Position numbers and translations under genes: made by a program. 15,803 nt of DNA, taken from CAZCWX01 sp964502465 (GTDB lineage: Bacteria > Desulfobacterota > Binatia > Bin18). Within the stretch, counting starts at the first letter, position 1; every line of letters starts with the position of its first letter. Shown here one piece after another: positions 6,211 through 12,408 of the stretch. The DNA lies in contig CAZCWX010000194.1 in the NCBI GenBank assembly GCA_964502465.1, forward strand, positions 1 to 15,803. Direction: 5' to 3'. Below the pieces are notes generated by a model. That model was not told the DNA's origin. It searched no databases and saw only the letters and a list, made by a program, of their open reading frames with translations.

Positions 6211-7113
6211 GTGAACGCTTCTATCAGGCTCATTGAGCAAGTGATTCCCTCGACCGTCAGTATCCACGTGACCGTCCCTCAGCAGCATCCCTCTGCGCTG
6301 GTCCTTGGCACCGAACGCATGGGTTCAGGCGCGGTCATCGACGCAACCGGACATATTCTCACGGTTAACTATATTGTCATTGGTGCCTCCACCGTGCAGG
6401 TCAGTCTTCTCGACAATAGCCAACATGACGCTGAAGTCGTTGCACAAGATTTTGCGAGCGGCATTGCGGTGCTCAAAGTCCCTGTTGCCGGCCTCCCTGC
6501 CCTTCCATCCCACCCTTCTACTAGTCTCCAGCTTGGCGATGAGGTGTTTCTCGTTGCGAGTTCAGAAGAAGGAAACGGACGGCGGATCAATGGTGGCGGC
6601 GTGACCTCTACTGCCCCATTCGACGCATACTGGGAGTATTGTTTAGATCGTGCATTGCTCTGTACGGCAATGAATCCAGGGCTGGGGGGCGGACCGATGA
6701 TCGACATGCAAGGCCGCATGGTCGGCGTCGTGTCGTTGAACCTGAATGAAGTCGGGAGATTTTCCCTTGCCATTCCGGTCGAGCACTTCTTGGAGTACCG
6801 CGATGAACTGTTACGCTATGGTCGGCGAGTCAGCCGTCAGTCTCGCGCGTGGATCGGGATGTACTCATACACACTCCGCGATCACCTTGTCATCGCCGGC
6901 CTCCTACCGGGTGGCCCAGGTGATACTGCCGGCCTCAAGGCCGGGGATGTTGTGCTTGCGATCGATGATTATAAAGTAGCTGATCGCCGTAAGTTCTACG
7001 AGCAACTCTGGAAACGGCGGGCGGGGGAAACCATTCTGTTCCGCATATTCCGCAGCAATGCTGTCCACACCATCGCGGTGCTCTCCGGCAATGTCGAAGA
7101 ATTCTTTGGTTAG
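6211..7113 (+). CDS. HtrA/S1C-like pseudoprotease with PDZ domain
   Basis: The 300-residue protein has a trypsin-like (S1C) double barrel (about 5-200) and a C-terminal PDZ domain (about 213-292, AWIGMY to VLSGN). HtrA landmarks are easy to align, but all three catalytic residues are gone. ILTNNHVV becomes ILTVNYIV (His to Tyr54), SDLAVLK becomes SGIAVLK (Asp to Gly84) and GNSGGP becomes GLGGGP (Ser to Gly159). It therefore should not cleave peptides and is probably a binding or scaffold protein. There is no signal peptide, so unlike DegP it is likely cytoplasmic. The GTG at 6211-6213 follows GGGGAG at normal spacing. An upstream in-frame GTG (6112) has no Shine-Dalgarno sequence and its 33 extra residues look non-coding. 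The gene is otherwise intact. It lies 122 bp upstream of, and on the same strand as, the TPP enzyme. Confidence 0.88.
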   Translation: MNASIRLIEQVIPSTVSIHVTVPQQHPSALVLGTERMGSGAVIDATGHILTVNYIVIGASTVQVSLLDNSQHDAEVVAQDFASGIAVLKVPVAGLPALPSHPSTSLQLGDEVFLVASSEEGNGRRINGGGVTSTAPFDAYWEYCLDRALLCTAMNPGLGGGPMIDMQGRMVGVVSLNLNEVGRFSLAIPVEHFLEYRDELLRYGRRVSRQSRAWIGMYSYTLRDHLVIAGLLPGGPGDTAGLKAGDVVLAIDDYKVADRRKFYEQLWKRRAGETILFRIFRSNAVHTIAVLSGNVEEFFG

Positions 7114-7130
7114 GTTGCTCTCGCATCCGG

Positions 7131-7148
7131 GGAAAAGGGGACTTTTCC
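7131..7148 (+). terminator. Weak hairpin after the pseudoprotease gene
   Basis: GGAAAAG (7131-7137) and CTTTTCC (7142-7148) form a 7-bp stem with a GGGA tetraloop, 17 bp after the stop codon. No U-tract follows, so it is at best an attenuator or an RNA-processing structure. Confidence 0.3.
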
Positions 7149-7206
7149 ATCTCCACCAACGCCGTACCTGCCACAGGGCCCGCGTGCACTGTTTCCCACC
7201 AGAGGT

Positions 7207-7216
7207 TTGTTACAAT
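7207..7216 (+). promoter_or_regulatory. Candidate -10 element for the TPP enzyme operon
   Basis: TACAAT (7211-7216) matches a sigma-70 -10 in five of six positions and lies 20 bp before the ATG. No clear -35 is present. It overlaps the small palindrome TTGT-T-ACAA (7207-7215). A start here would leave only a short leader that still includes the Shine-Dalgarno sequence GAGGAGGA. Confidence 0.25.
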
Positions 7217-7235
7217 AGGCGAGGAGGACAGTGTT

Positions 7236-8888
7236 ATGAAAGCACGCATGCAGCTCGGTGATTATCTGGTTGCGTATCTGCGCAAAATCGGTGTGGCCCA
7301 TCTTTTCGGCATTCCCGGAGATCTCGTGATTCAGTTATTCATGAAGTTCGGAAAACTACGCGGCATGGAGGTGTTGACCTTTTCCCACGAGCCAGGTGCA
7401 GGATTTGCGGTTGACGGCTACGCTCGGGCGACAGGGAAGATCGGGGTGCTGTGCGTCACCTATGGCGCGGGCGGGCATAATGTCGTCAACCCAGTCGCTG
7501 GGTCTTTTTCGGAGCGCGTCCCAATCCTCGTGATCAGTGGTGGTCCGGGTGAAGAAAAGCGCAAGCTCGGGGTACTGATTCATCACCAAGCCAAGGAAAT
7601 CGAGTCGCAATTTCATATTTTTCAAGAAATTACCTGTGCCGCCAAAATTATTGCTGACCCCCGGACTGCCGCCACGGATATTGACGAAGTCGTGCGGGCA
7701 ATCTGGCTGCACCAACAGCCCGGGTATATTGAAATTCACCAGGACATGGTTGACTGCGAGATCGAGGTTCCACGAGAGATCCTGGAATGGGATGGCAACC
7801 TCTCCTATGCCCGTTCTGACCCGCGGAAAGTGGAAGAGGCCGCACGCGAAACCACCGAGCGTTTCAACCGTGCGCGCAAGCCAGCCGCAATCATCGGTAT
7901 CGAAACTTTTCGCTACAAGCTGACCCAGGAGATTGTTGAACTCGTCGAAAAGATGGGCGTGCCATGCATGAGCACAGTGCTTGCCAAAGGGGCCTTTCCC
8001 ATGGATCACCCGCAATATATGGGGGTCAACATTGGTCCGATCTCTCCTCCCGCCATCCGAGAACGGATAGACGAGGCCGACTTAGTGCTCAATTTTGGCA
8101 CGTTACTAACGGATATGAACCTGGGTTCTCGGCTCCCCAATCTCCCTCCGGAAAAATCAATTTGGGCAGTGCAGAATACCGTCAATATTAGCTATCACAC
8201 CTACACCAATGTCACATTGCGTGACTACGTCAAGACACTCCTCAAGGCACCACTCAAGCAGCATCACGAAAAAGTCGAGTACTGTGATAACTTAAGCCCA
8301 CAGCCGCCAGAGGACAATCGGCAAATCCAAGTTGCGGATATGTTGTGGGAGGTGAACAAGTTCCTGCATGCGCACAAAGGCTATATGGTCGTGGCTGAGT
8401 CCGGTGATATGTTATTTGCCGGCCTCGACATCAAGGTGAGTCACCGTGGGACGTATCTCGCACAAGGCTATTATGCGTCGATGGGGTTCGGCGTACCCGG
8501 TGCGTTGGGCGCGCAAATCGGCACCAGTCAGCGCCCCATCGTGCTGTGTGGGGACGGTGCCTTCCAGATGACTGGACCAGAAATCAGCCATGCCCCACGC
8601 TATAAACTGAACCCGATTGTCTTAGTCATGAACAACGGTGGGTGGGGGATCTTCAGGCCGGTTACCGAACGCCAAGATCTCTTGACACTACCATCCTGGC
8701 CGTACGCTCGGCTCGCTGAAGCGTGGGGAGGAAAAGGAGTACGTGTGACCACGGTGGCAGAGCTACGGACAGCACTCGTCGAGGCAGACAGGACACCATC
8801 GTTTGTCATCATCGAAGTGATGGTTGATCCGCATGACCTCTCGCCGGTAACCATCAAGTACATTAAAGAATCAGTAGGAAAACAGTAA
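7236..8888 (+). CDS. Thiamine diphosphate-dependent enzyme, pyruvate/indolepyruvate decarboxylase-like
   Basis: The 550-residue protein has all three TPP-enzyme domains. The N-terminal PYR domain (about 5-180) has Glu52 in SHEPGAGFAVDGYAR, which activates the cofactor. The central domain covers about 200-335. The C-terminal PP domain (about 370-535) has the GDG 439-441 to NN 466-467 metal/diphosphate motif. Asp29 and the pair His116-His117 match the decarboxylase set Asp27, His113 and His114 of Zymomonas pyruvate decarboxylase. The fourth residue, Glu473, is Phe473 here (NNGGWGIF instead of NNYGYTIE). The enzyme probably acts on a 2-oxo acid, but whether it decarboxylates, oxidises or ligates is open. 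ATG 7236 follows GAGGAGGA seven bases upstream. The stop codon is fused to the Shine-Dalgarno sequence of npdG, so the two are co-expressed. Confidence 0.9.
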   Translation: MKARMQLGDYLVAYLRKIGVAHLFGIPGDLVIQLFMKFGKLRGMEVLTFSHEPGAGFAVDGYARATGKIGVLCVTYGAGGHNVVNPVAGSFSERVPILVISGGPGEEKRKLGVLIHHQAKEIESQFHIFQEITCAAKIIADPRTAATDIDEVVRAIWLHQQPGYIEIHQDMVDCEIEVPREILEWDGNLSYARSDPRKVEEAARETTERFNRARKPAAIIGIETFRYKLTQEIVELVEKMGVPCMSTVLAKGAFPMDHPQYMGVNIGPISPPAIRERIDEADLVLNFGTLLTDMNLGSRLPNLPPEKSIWAVQNTVNISYHTYTNVTLRDYVKTLLKAPLKQHHEKVEYCDNLSPQPPEDNRQIQVADMLWEVNKFLHAHKGYMVVAESGDMLFAGLDIKVSHRGTYLAQGYYASMGFGVPGALGAQIGTSQRPIVLCGDGAFQMTGPEISHAPRYKLNPIVLVMNNGGWGIFRPVTERQDLLTLPSWPYARLAEAWGGKGVRVTTVAELRTALVEADRTPSFVIIEVMVDPHDLSPVTIKYIKESVGKQ

Positions 8889-8900
8889 GGAGGAAGCAGC

Positions 8901-9554
8901 GTGAAGATTGCAATTTTGGGAGGGACCGGAGAACAAGGACCAGGGCTAGCTCTCCGATGGGCCAAAGCCGGAGAAGCCGTGATTATCGGCTCACGTCAGA
9001 AAGAGAAAGGCGAGAAGGTCGCAGCCGAACTCAACCAAGAGCTTGGCCAAGAGATCTTGCGAGGGACCGACAATGGCAGTGCAGCCGCTGCGGCTGACGT
9101 TGCCGTCCTGACAGTTCCGTATTCCGCGCATGTCAGCACGTTGGAAACGGTGAAAGAGCACTTGAAAGGCAAAATCTTCATTGATGTATCGGTTCCTCTC
9201 GACCCGGAAAATCCGCGGCGGGTGATCATGCCAGCAGCCGGCTCAGCGAGCGAAGAAGCCCAACAGGTTCTGGGCCCTGAGGTCAAAGTCGTTGGTGCGC
9301 TCCAGAATATTTCAGCGCACTTACTGCGCGACCTCAACGCCACGATCGACTGCGACGTGTTAGTGTGTGGAGGCGATAAAAACGCCCGCGCAACGGTGAT
9401 GCAACTCATTGAAAAACTAGGCATTCGCGCGATCGATGCTGGGCCGCTCGAGGTGGCCCGGCTGGTCGAACCCATTACTGCGCTGCTTATTCGCCTCAAT
9501 ATTCGCAACAAAATCCATTCTGCCGGCATTCGCATTACCGGCCTGCCGAATTAG
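8901..9554 (+). CDS. npdG: NADPH:coenzyme F420 oxidoreductase
   Basis: The 217-residue protein transfers hydride between NADP(H) and coenzyme F420. The N-terminal Rossmann motif is ILGGTGEQG (5-13), and Ser31-Arg32 after strand 2 fit binding of the NADP 2'-phosphate. TVPYSAH (71-77), FIDVSVPL, CDVLVCGGD and the closing helix GPLEVARLVEPITALLIRLN are characteristic of the NpdG/Fno family, and the length is normal. It is soluble. GTG 8901 follows AAGGAGG (8887-8893), which overlaps the TAA stop of the TPP enzyme, giving a tight two-gene unit. Its presence implies that the host makes F420, although no F420 biosynthesis gene is in the window. Close relatives include other NADP-binding reductases, so the F420 assignment rests on these motifs. 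Confidence 0.85.
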   Translation: MKIAILGGTGEQGPGLALRWAKAGEAVIIGSRQKEKGEKVAAELNQELGQEILRGTDNGSAAAAADVAVLTVPYSAHVSTLETVKEHLKGKIFIDVSVPLDPENPRRVIMPAAGSASEEAQQVLGPEVKVVGALQNISAHLLRDLNATIDCDVLVCGGDKNARATVMQLIEKLGIRAIDAGPLEVARLVEPITALLIRLNIRNKIHSAGIRITGLPN

Positions 9555-9590
9555 TCAGATTCTTTCTCACTGAACTGGCACAGGCACAAA

Positions 9591-9618
9591 GGCCCTGCCA
9601 GGATTGCCTAGCAGGGCC
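9591..9618. terminator. Hairpin terminator between convergent npdG and groEL
   Basis: GGCCCTGC (9591-9598) and GCAGGGCC (9611-9618) pair, and the stem continues as AGG/CCT after one C-A mismatch. This gives eleven pairs around a 4-nt loop. A short T-run (TTTGTG) follows on the minus strand; none follows on the plus strand. It lies 36 bp after npdG and probably serves both convergent genes. Confidence 0.6.
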
Positions 9619-9635
9619 ACGTGTCATAACCACGA

Positions 9636-9656
9636 GAGAGGGGGTATACCCCCCTC
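9636..9656. terminator. Second palindrome downstream of groEL
   Basis: GGGGGTATACCCCC (9640-9653) is a perfect 14-bp palindrome within a partly paired GAG-CTC context. It lies about 40 bp after the groEL stop on the minus strand. The tiny loop is unusual for a terminator, so it could equally be a protein-binding site. Confidence 0.4.
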
Positions 9657-9694
9657 CAATGCTCTTACTTTCCAAAGATTGGATTGAAGGCGAC

Positions 9695-11341
9695 TTACAT
9701 CATGCCACCCATGCCACCCATGCCACCCATACCGCCTGGAGGCATTGGCGGCATCGCTGATTTGTCTTCAGGTTTCTCGGCGACCGTTGCCTCGGTGGTT
9801 AACATCAGACCCGCCACCGACGCCGCGTTCTGCAGTGCGATGCGCACTACCTTGGTCGGATCCACAATACCTGCCTTGATCAAATCCTCGAACTCACCGG
9901 TTGCCGCATTGAGGCCGTAGGATCCCTTGTTGTTGCGGATCTTGTCCAAAACGATCGAGCCTTCTTCCCCAGCGTTAGAGGCAATCCAGCGACAGGGTTC
10001 TTGGAGCGCCTTTCTTATGATATTGACGCCAACCTGCTCTTCTTCGCTTGCCTCAACTTTACTGAGTCCACTTAACGCACGGATGAGTGCAACGCCACCG
10101 CCCGGCACGATCCCTTCTTCCACTGCTGCCCGCGTCGCATGCAGGGCATCTTCCACCCGCGCCTTTTTCTCTTTCATTTCAATCTCTGTGGCCGCGCCGA
10201 CCTTGATCACCGCCACGCCACCGATCATCTTCGCGAGGCGCTCCTGCAGCTTTTCACGGTCGTAGTCAGAGGTCGTCTCTTCGATTTGCGCACGGACCTG
10301 CTTAATGCGGCCCTCAATGTCAGCCTTCTTGCCAGCACCATCGACGATCGTGGTGTTGTCTTTATCGACAACGATGCGTTTGGCTCGTCCCAGATCATTC
10401 AGCGTCAGACTCTCCAACTTCACACCCAACTCTTCGGCGATTACGCGGCCGCCAGTCAGGATAGCGAGGTCTTCCAGCATAGCCTTGCGGCGGTCACCAA
10501 AACCCGGCGCCTTCACGGCAACGCACTGGAGTGTTCCACGGATTTTGTTCACGACGAGCGTCGCTAGTGCCTCACCCTCAACGTCTTCCGCAATGATGAG
10601 CAATGGCCGGCTACTCTTCGCCACCTGTTCCAGGACAGGCAGGAGGTCTTTCATACCCGAGATCTTCTTCTCGTGAATGAGGAGATAGACGTCCTCGTAT
10701 ACACATTCCATGCGGTCGGGATCAGTGACGAAATATGGAGAGAGGTAGCCACGGTCAAACTGCATGCCTTCAACGACTTCAAGTGTGGTCTCGAGGCCCT
10801 TTGCCTCTTCCACGGTGATCACGCCTTCTTTTCCCACCTTGTTCATCGCCTCGGCAATGATCTCACCGATAGTAGAGTCATTGTTGGCCGAAATCGTGCC
10901 AACCTGGGCAATCTCTTTTTGGTCTCGGGTGGGCTTGGACAGGTTTTTCAGCTCAGCAACTACCGACCCTACCGCTTTGTCGATACCGCGCTTGATGCTC
11001 ATGGGATCGTGCCCAGCGGCGACCATCTTAACGCCTTCAGCGTAAATCGCCCGGGCCAGAACCGTCGCAGTGGTTGTGCCGTCACCAGCAATATCCGAGG
11101 TCTTGCTCGCGACTTCTTTCACTATCTGCGCGCCCATGTTTTCGAACCTGTCTTCCAGTTCGATCTCCTTCGCTACGGTCACCCCATCCTTGGTGACCAC
11201 TGGTGCACCAAATGATTTCTCGATCACAACGTTCCGACCTTTCGGTCCTAGGGTTACGGTCACCGCATCGGCCAGAACATTCACACCCCTGAGGATCTTG
11301 TCTCGCGCGTCCTGACCGAATTTCACTGTTTTCGCTGCCAT
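9695..11341 (-). CDS. groEL: Chaperonin GroEL (Hsp60)
   Basis: This is the large subunit of the ATP-driven double-ring folding chamber that works with GroES. It has 548 residues, which is the normal length. The ATP-site residues Asp52 (KDGVTVAKEI), Asp87 (GDGTTTATVLA) and Asp398 (VEDALHATRAAVEEG) are all present at E. coli numbering. The C-terminus carries the flexible tail PPMPPGGMGGMGGMGGMM. ATG 11339-11341 follows GGAGGAG seven bases upstream. The gene lies 28 bp after groES and is co-transcribed with it. Sequence and length are those of a housekeeping copy; nothing suggests a specialised paralogue. Its 3' end is convergent with npdG, with two hairpins between them. Confidence 0.99.
   Translation of the reverse strand: MAAKTVKFGQDARDKILRGVNVLADAVTVTLGPKGRNVVIEKSFGAPVVTKDGVTVAKEIELEDRFENMGAQIVKEVASKTSDIAGDGTTTATVLARAIYAEGVKMVAAGHDPMSIKRGIDKAVGSVVAELKNLSKPTRDQKEIAQVGTISANNDSTIGEIIAEAMNKVGKEGVITVEEAKGLETTLEVVEGMQFDRGYLSPYFVTDPDRMECVYEDVYLLIHEKKISGMKDLLPVLEQVAKSSRPLLIIAEDVEGEALATLVVNKIRGTLQCVAVKAPGFGDRRKAMLEDLAILTGGRVIAEELGVKLESLTLNDLGRAKRIVVDKDNTTIVDGAGKKADIEGRIKQVRAQIEETTSDYDREKLQERLAKMIGGVAVIKVGAATEIEMKEKKARVEDALHATRAAVEEGIVPGGGVALIRALSGLSKVEASEEEQVGVNIIRKALQEPCRWIASNAGEEGSIVLDKIRNNKGSYGLNAATGEFEDLIKAGIVDPTKVVRIALQNAASVAGLMLTTEATVAEKPEDKSAMPPMPPGGMGGMGGMGGMM
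9702..9728 (-). repeat. 9-bp tandem repeat encoding the Gly-Gly-Met tail of GroEL
   Basis: Three copies of ATGCCACCC, followed by a diverged fourth, encode the GGM repeats at the GroEL C-terminus. Such repeats are prone to copy-number slippage and are normal for this gene. Confidence 0.85.
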
Positions 11342-11369
11342 AATTGCTCTCCTCCTTGCACGTATCCGC

Positions 11370-11660
11370 TTAGCCCTCGATCACGCCGAGGATGTCATCT
11401 TCGCGCATGATTAAATGTTCCTCGCCATCGATTTTGATCTCGGTGCCCGCATACTTGCCGAACAACACCCGATCGCCCGCCTTCACATCCAAGGGGGTTA
11501 CCTTACCATCCTCACTGATCTTGCCTTTGCCGACCGCGGTGACTTTTCCCTCTTGCGGCTTTTCTTTGGCAGTATCCGGGATAATAATCCCACCTTTTGT
11601 TTTCTCCTCTTCAGCGATCCGCTTCACGATGATGCGGTCCTGTAACGGCCTAATCTTCAT
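11370..11660 (-). CDS. groES: Co-chaperonin GroES (Hsp10)
   Basis: This 96-residue protein forms the heptameric lid of the GroEL chamber. It begins MKIRPLQDRIIVKR. Its mobile loop (about 17-36) contains the hydrophobic GGIIIPD contact (Ile25-27) that docks on GroEL. It also has the family motifs GDRVLFGKYAGTEIK and the closing REDDILGVIE. The ATG at 11658-11660 has AGGAGAAAGGAGAGAG just upstream. It is the first gene of groESL. The upstream 131 bp contains a heat-shock-type promoter candidate, and no CIRCE operator (TTAGCACTC-N9-GAGTGCTAA) is seen. Confidence 0.98.
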   Translation of the reverse strand: MKIRPLQDRIIVKRIAEEEKTKGGIIIPDTAKEKPQEGKVTAVGKGKISEDGKVTPLDVKAGDRVLFGKYAGTEIKIDGEEHLIMREDDILGVIEG

Positions 11661-11744
11661 GCCTCTCTCCTTTCTCCTATAAATCTTTTATTTTTCAGAA
11701 TTTTAGTGAGGTGATAGGCGCTAGCGTCCACCGCCCCATTGAAG

Positions 11745-11781
11745 ATGAGGGGCAACTTAATCATTCTCAAATATTTGTCAA
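11745..11781 (-). promoter_or_regulatory. Candidate groES promoter (sigma-32-like, with a TTGACA upstream)
   Basis: On the minus strand TTGAGA (11765-11770) and CCCCTCAT (11745-11752) are 12 bp apart. This resembles a heat-shock sigma-32 promoter (CTTGAAA, 11-16 bp, CCCCAT). A consensus sigma-70 -35 TTGACA (11776-11781) overlaps the same region, with only a poor -10 (TTAAGT at 15-bp spacing). The site lies in the gap before groES and just after the DUF507 stop. Confidence 0.4.
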
Positions 11782-11791
11782 GAGAAAAATT

Positions 11792-12061
11792 TTAGAATCG
11801 CTGCTTCCGCAGCTCTTCTTCGAAGTAGCGCCGGTAGAGCACATCCCACTCGGTACTGCCCGGCACAACCCGTCGGGAAAGAGAGGTAATCTTCTTCCGG
11901 ACGAACTCGTCAATTCTGTTATCACGCTGAAAATGTTCTGCCAAGACTCGCTTACACTCGGTCAGGGCAGTACGCTCGCTGACAACCTCTCCTTCATCTG
12001 CGATGGCCCGTAAAACGAGGCGGGCAAGAGCTGCAATACGGTTGTCAGACATGCGGCTCAC
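11792..12061 (-). CDS. DUF507 family protein (downstream copy)
   Basis: The 89-residue, charged, all-helical-looking protein matches the DUF507 pattern. It has an N-terminal RIAALARLVLRAI helix, the centre TECKRVLAEHF, and the end VRKKITSLSRRVVPGSTEWDVLYRRYFEEELRK. No function is established for DUF507, which I recall from deltaproteobacteria, Aquificae, Nitrospirae and Acidobacteria. It has no signal peptide or membrane segment. The start is GTG (12059-12061), overlapping the TGA of the upstream DUF507 gene by 4 nt as GTGA. GGAGG (12070-12074) lies eight bases upstream, which fixes this start over the ATG nine bases further in. The two paralogues are translationally coupled and may act as a pair; that is inferred. 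Confidence 0.85.
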   Translation of the reverse strand: MSRMSDNRIAALARLVLRAIADEGEVVSERTALTECKRVLAEHFQRDNRIDEFVRKKITSLSRRVVPGSTEWDVLYRRYFEEELRKQRF

Positions 12062-12333
12062 AGAACGAACCTCCGTTCTTCAGCCAGCCGCTGCTTGATG
12101 AGTTGTACCACCTTGTGCCGATCCAGACCTTTTGCGGTCCGCAAGTGCTCGTCAGCAAGACGCTCCGCTTCCTTCCCTAATGCCCCCTCTTGATGAAAAT
12201 TCTCTAACAACGCGGCGGTGATTTTGTCGCTGACACGCTTTTTGTCGGTACGGAATCGCACTATATCCTTCTCGGTCAGTGCTGTGATCATAGCGTCGGC
12301 CACGTGTCGGCAGAGTGCTTCTGAGTACTGCAT
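12058..12333 (-). CDS. DUF507 family protein (upstream copy)
   Basis: From the preferred ATG (12331-12333) the protein has 91 residues, close to its 89-residue neighbour. The order of motifs is DUF507-like: VADAMITALTEKDIVRF, then DKKRVSDKITAALLENF, then EAERLADEH, and finally GLDRHKVVQLIKQRLAEER. Another in-frame ATG exists at 12405, but the 24 extra residues do not resemble the family and run through a promoter-like region, so I reject it. The preferred start has no Shine-Dalgarno sequence. A promoter-like TTGCCA-N18-TATGTT ends about ten bases before it, so the mRNA may be leaderless. The gene diverges from the ntrB-like gene and overlaps the next DUF507 gene by 4 nt. Function unknown. Confidence 0.83.
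   Translation of the reverse strand: MQYSEALCRHVADAMITALTEKDIVRFRTDKKRVSDKITAALLENFHQEGALGKEAERLADEHLRTAKGLDRHKVVQLIKQRLAEERRFVL
12062..12079 (-). promoter_or_regulatory. Hairpin holding the ribosome-binding site of the downstream DUF507 gene
   Basis: AGAACG and CGTTCT form a 6-bp inverted repeat around the loop GAGGTT on the minus strand. The Shine-Dalgarno GGAGG is split between stem and loop. Because this lies inside the end of the upstream DUF507 gene, ribosomes finishing that gene would open it, as in translational coupling. Confidence 0.35.
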
Positions 12334-12342
12334 AGGTTTTTT

Positions 12343-12372
12343 AACATAACTGGCCGCCGTAAGGCTTGGCAA
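12343..12372 (-). promoter_or_regulatory. Candidate sigma-70 promoter of the DUF507 pair
   Basis: On the minus strand TTGCCA (12367-12372), an 18-bp spacer and TATGTT (12343-12348) form a reasonable promoter. The -10 ends about ten bases before the preferred ATG. A start point here would give almost no leader, in line with the missing Shine-Dalgarno sequence. Confidence 0.45.
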
Positions 12373-12399
12373 CCCCGCCTTGACAAAAAAAACGGGGTT
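12371..12399 (+). promoter_or_regulatory. Inverted repeat just upstream of the sensor kinase gene
   Basis: AACCCCG (12371-12377) and CGGGGTT (12393-12399) are perfect 7-bp arms around a 15-nt A-rich loop containing TTGACA (12380-12385). The right arm ends nine bases before the ATG. It may be an operator for the divergent promoters or a leader hairpin. The TTGACA has no usable -10. Confidence 0.35.
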
Positions 12400-12408
12400 T
12401 GTCATGGG

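Noticed and set aside
11661..11760. CIRCE operator upstream of groES
   Set aside because: No TTAGCACTC-N9-GAGTGCTAA pattern is found; CACTAAAA-like fragments are not symmetrical.
12367..12387. Possible sigma-54 promoter (TTGGCA ... TTGACA) before the kinase gene
   Set aside because: The GG and TTG elements are two bases too far apart, and the -12 element lacks GC.
12334..12405. Upstream ATG for the first DUF507 gene
   Set aside because: The extra 24 residues do not fit the family length and run through the likely promoter.
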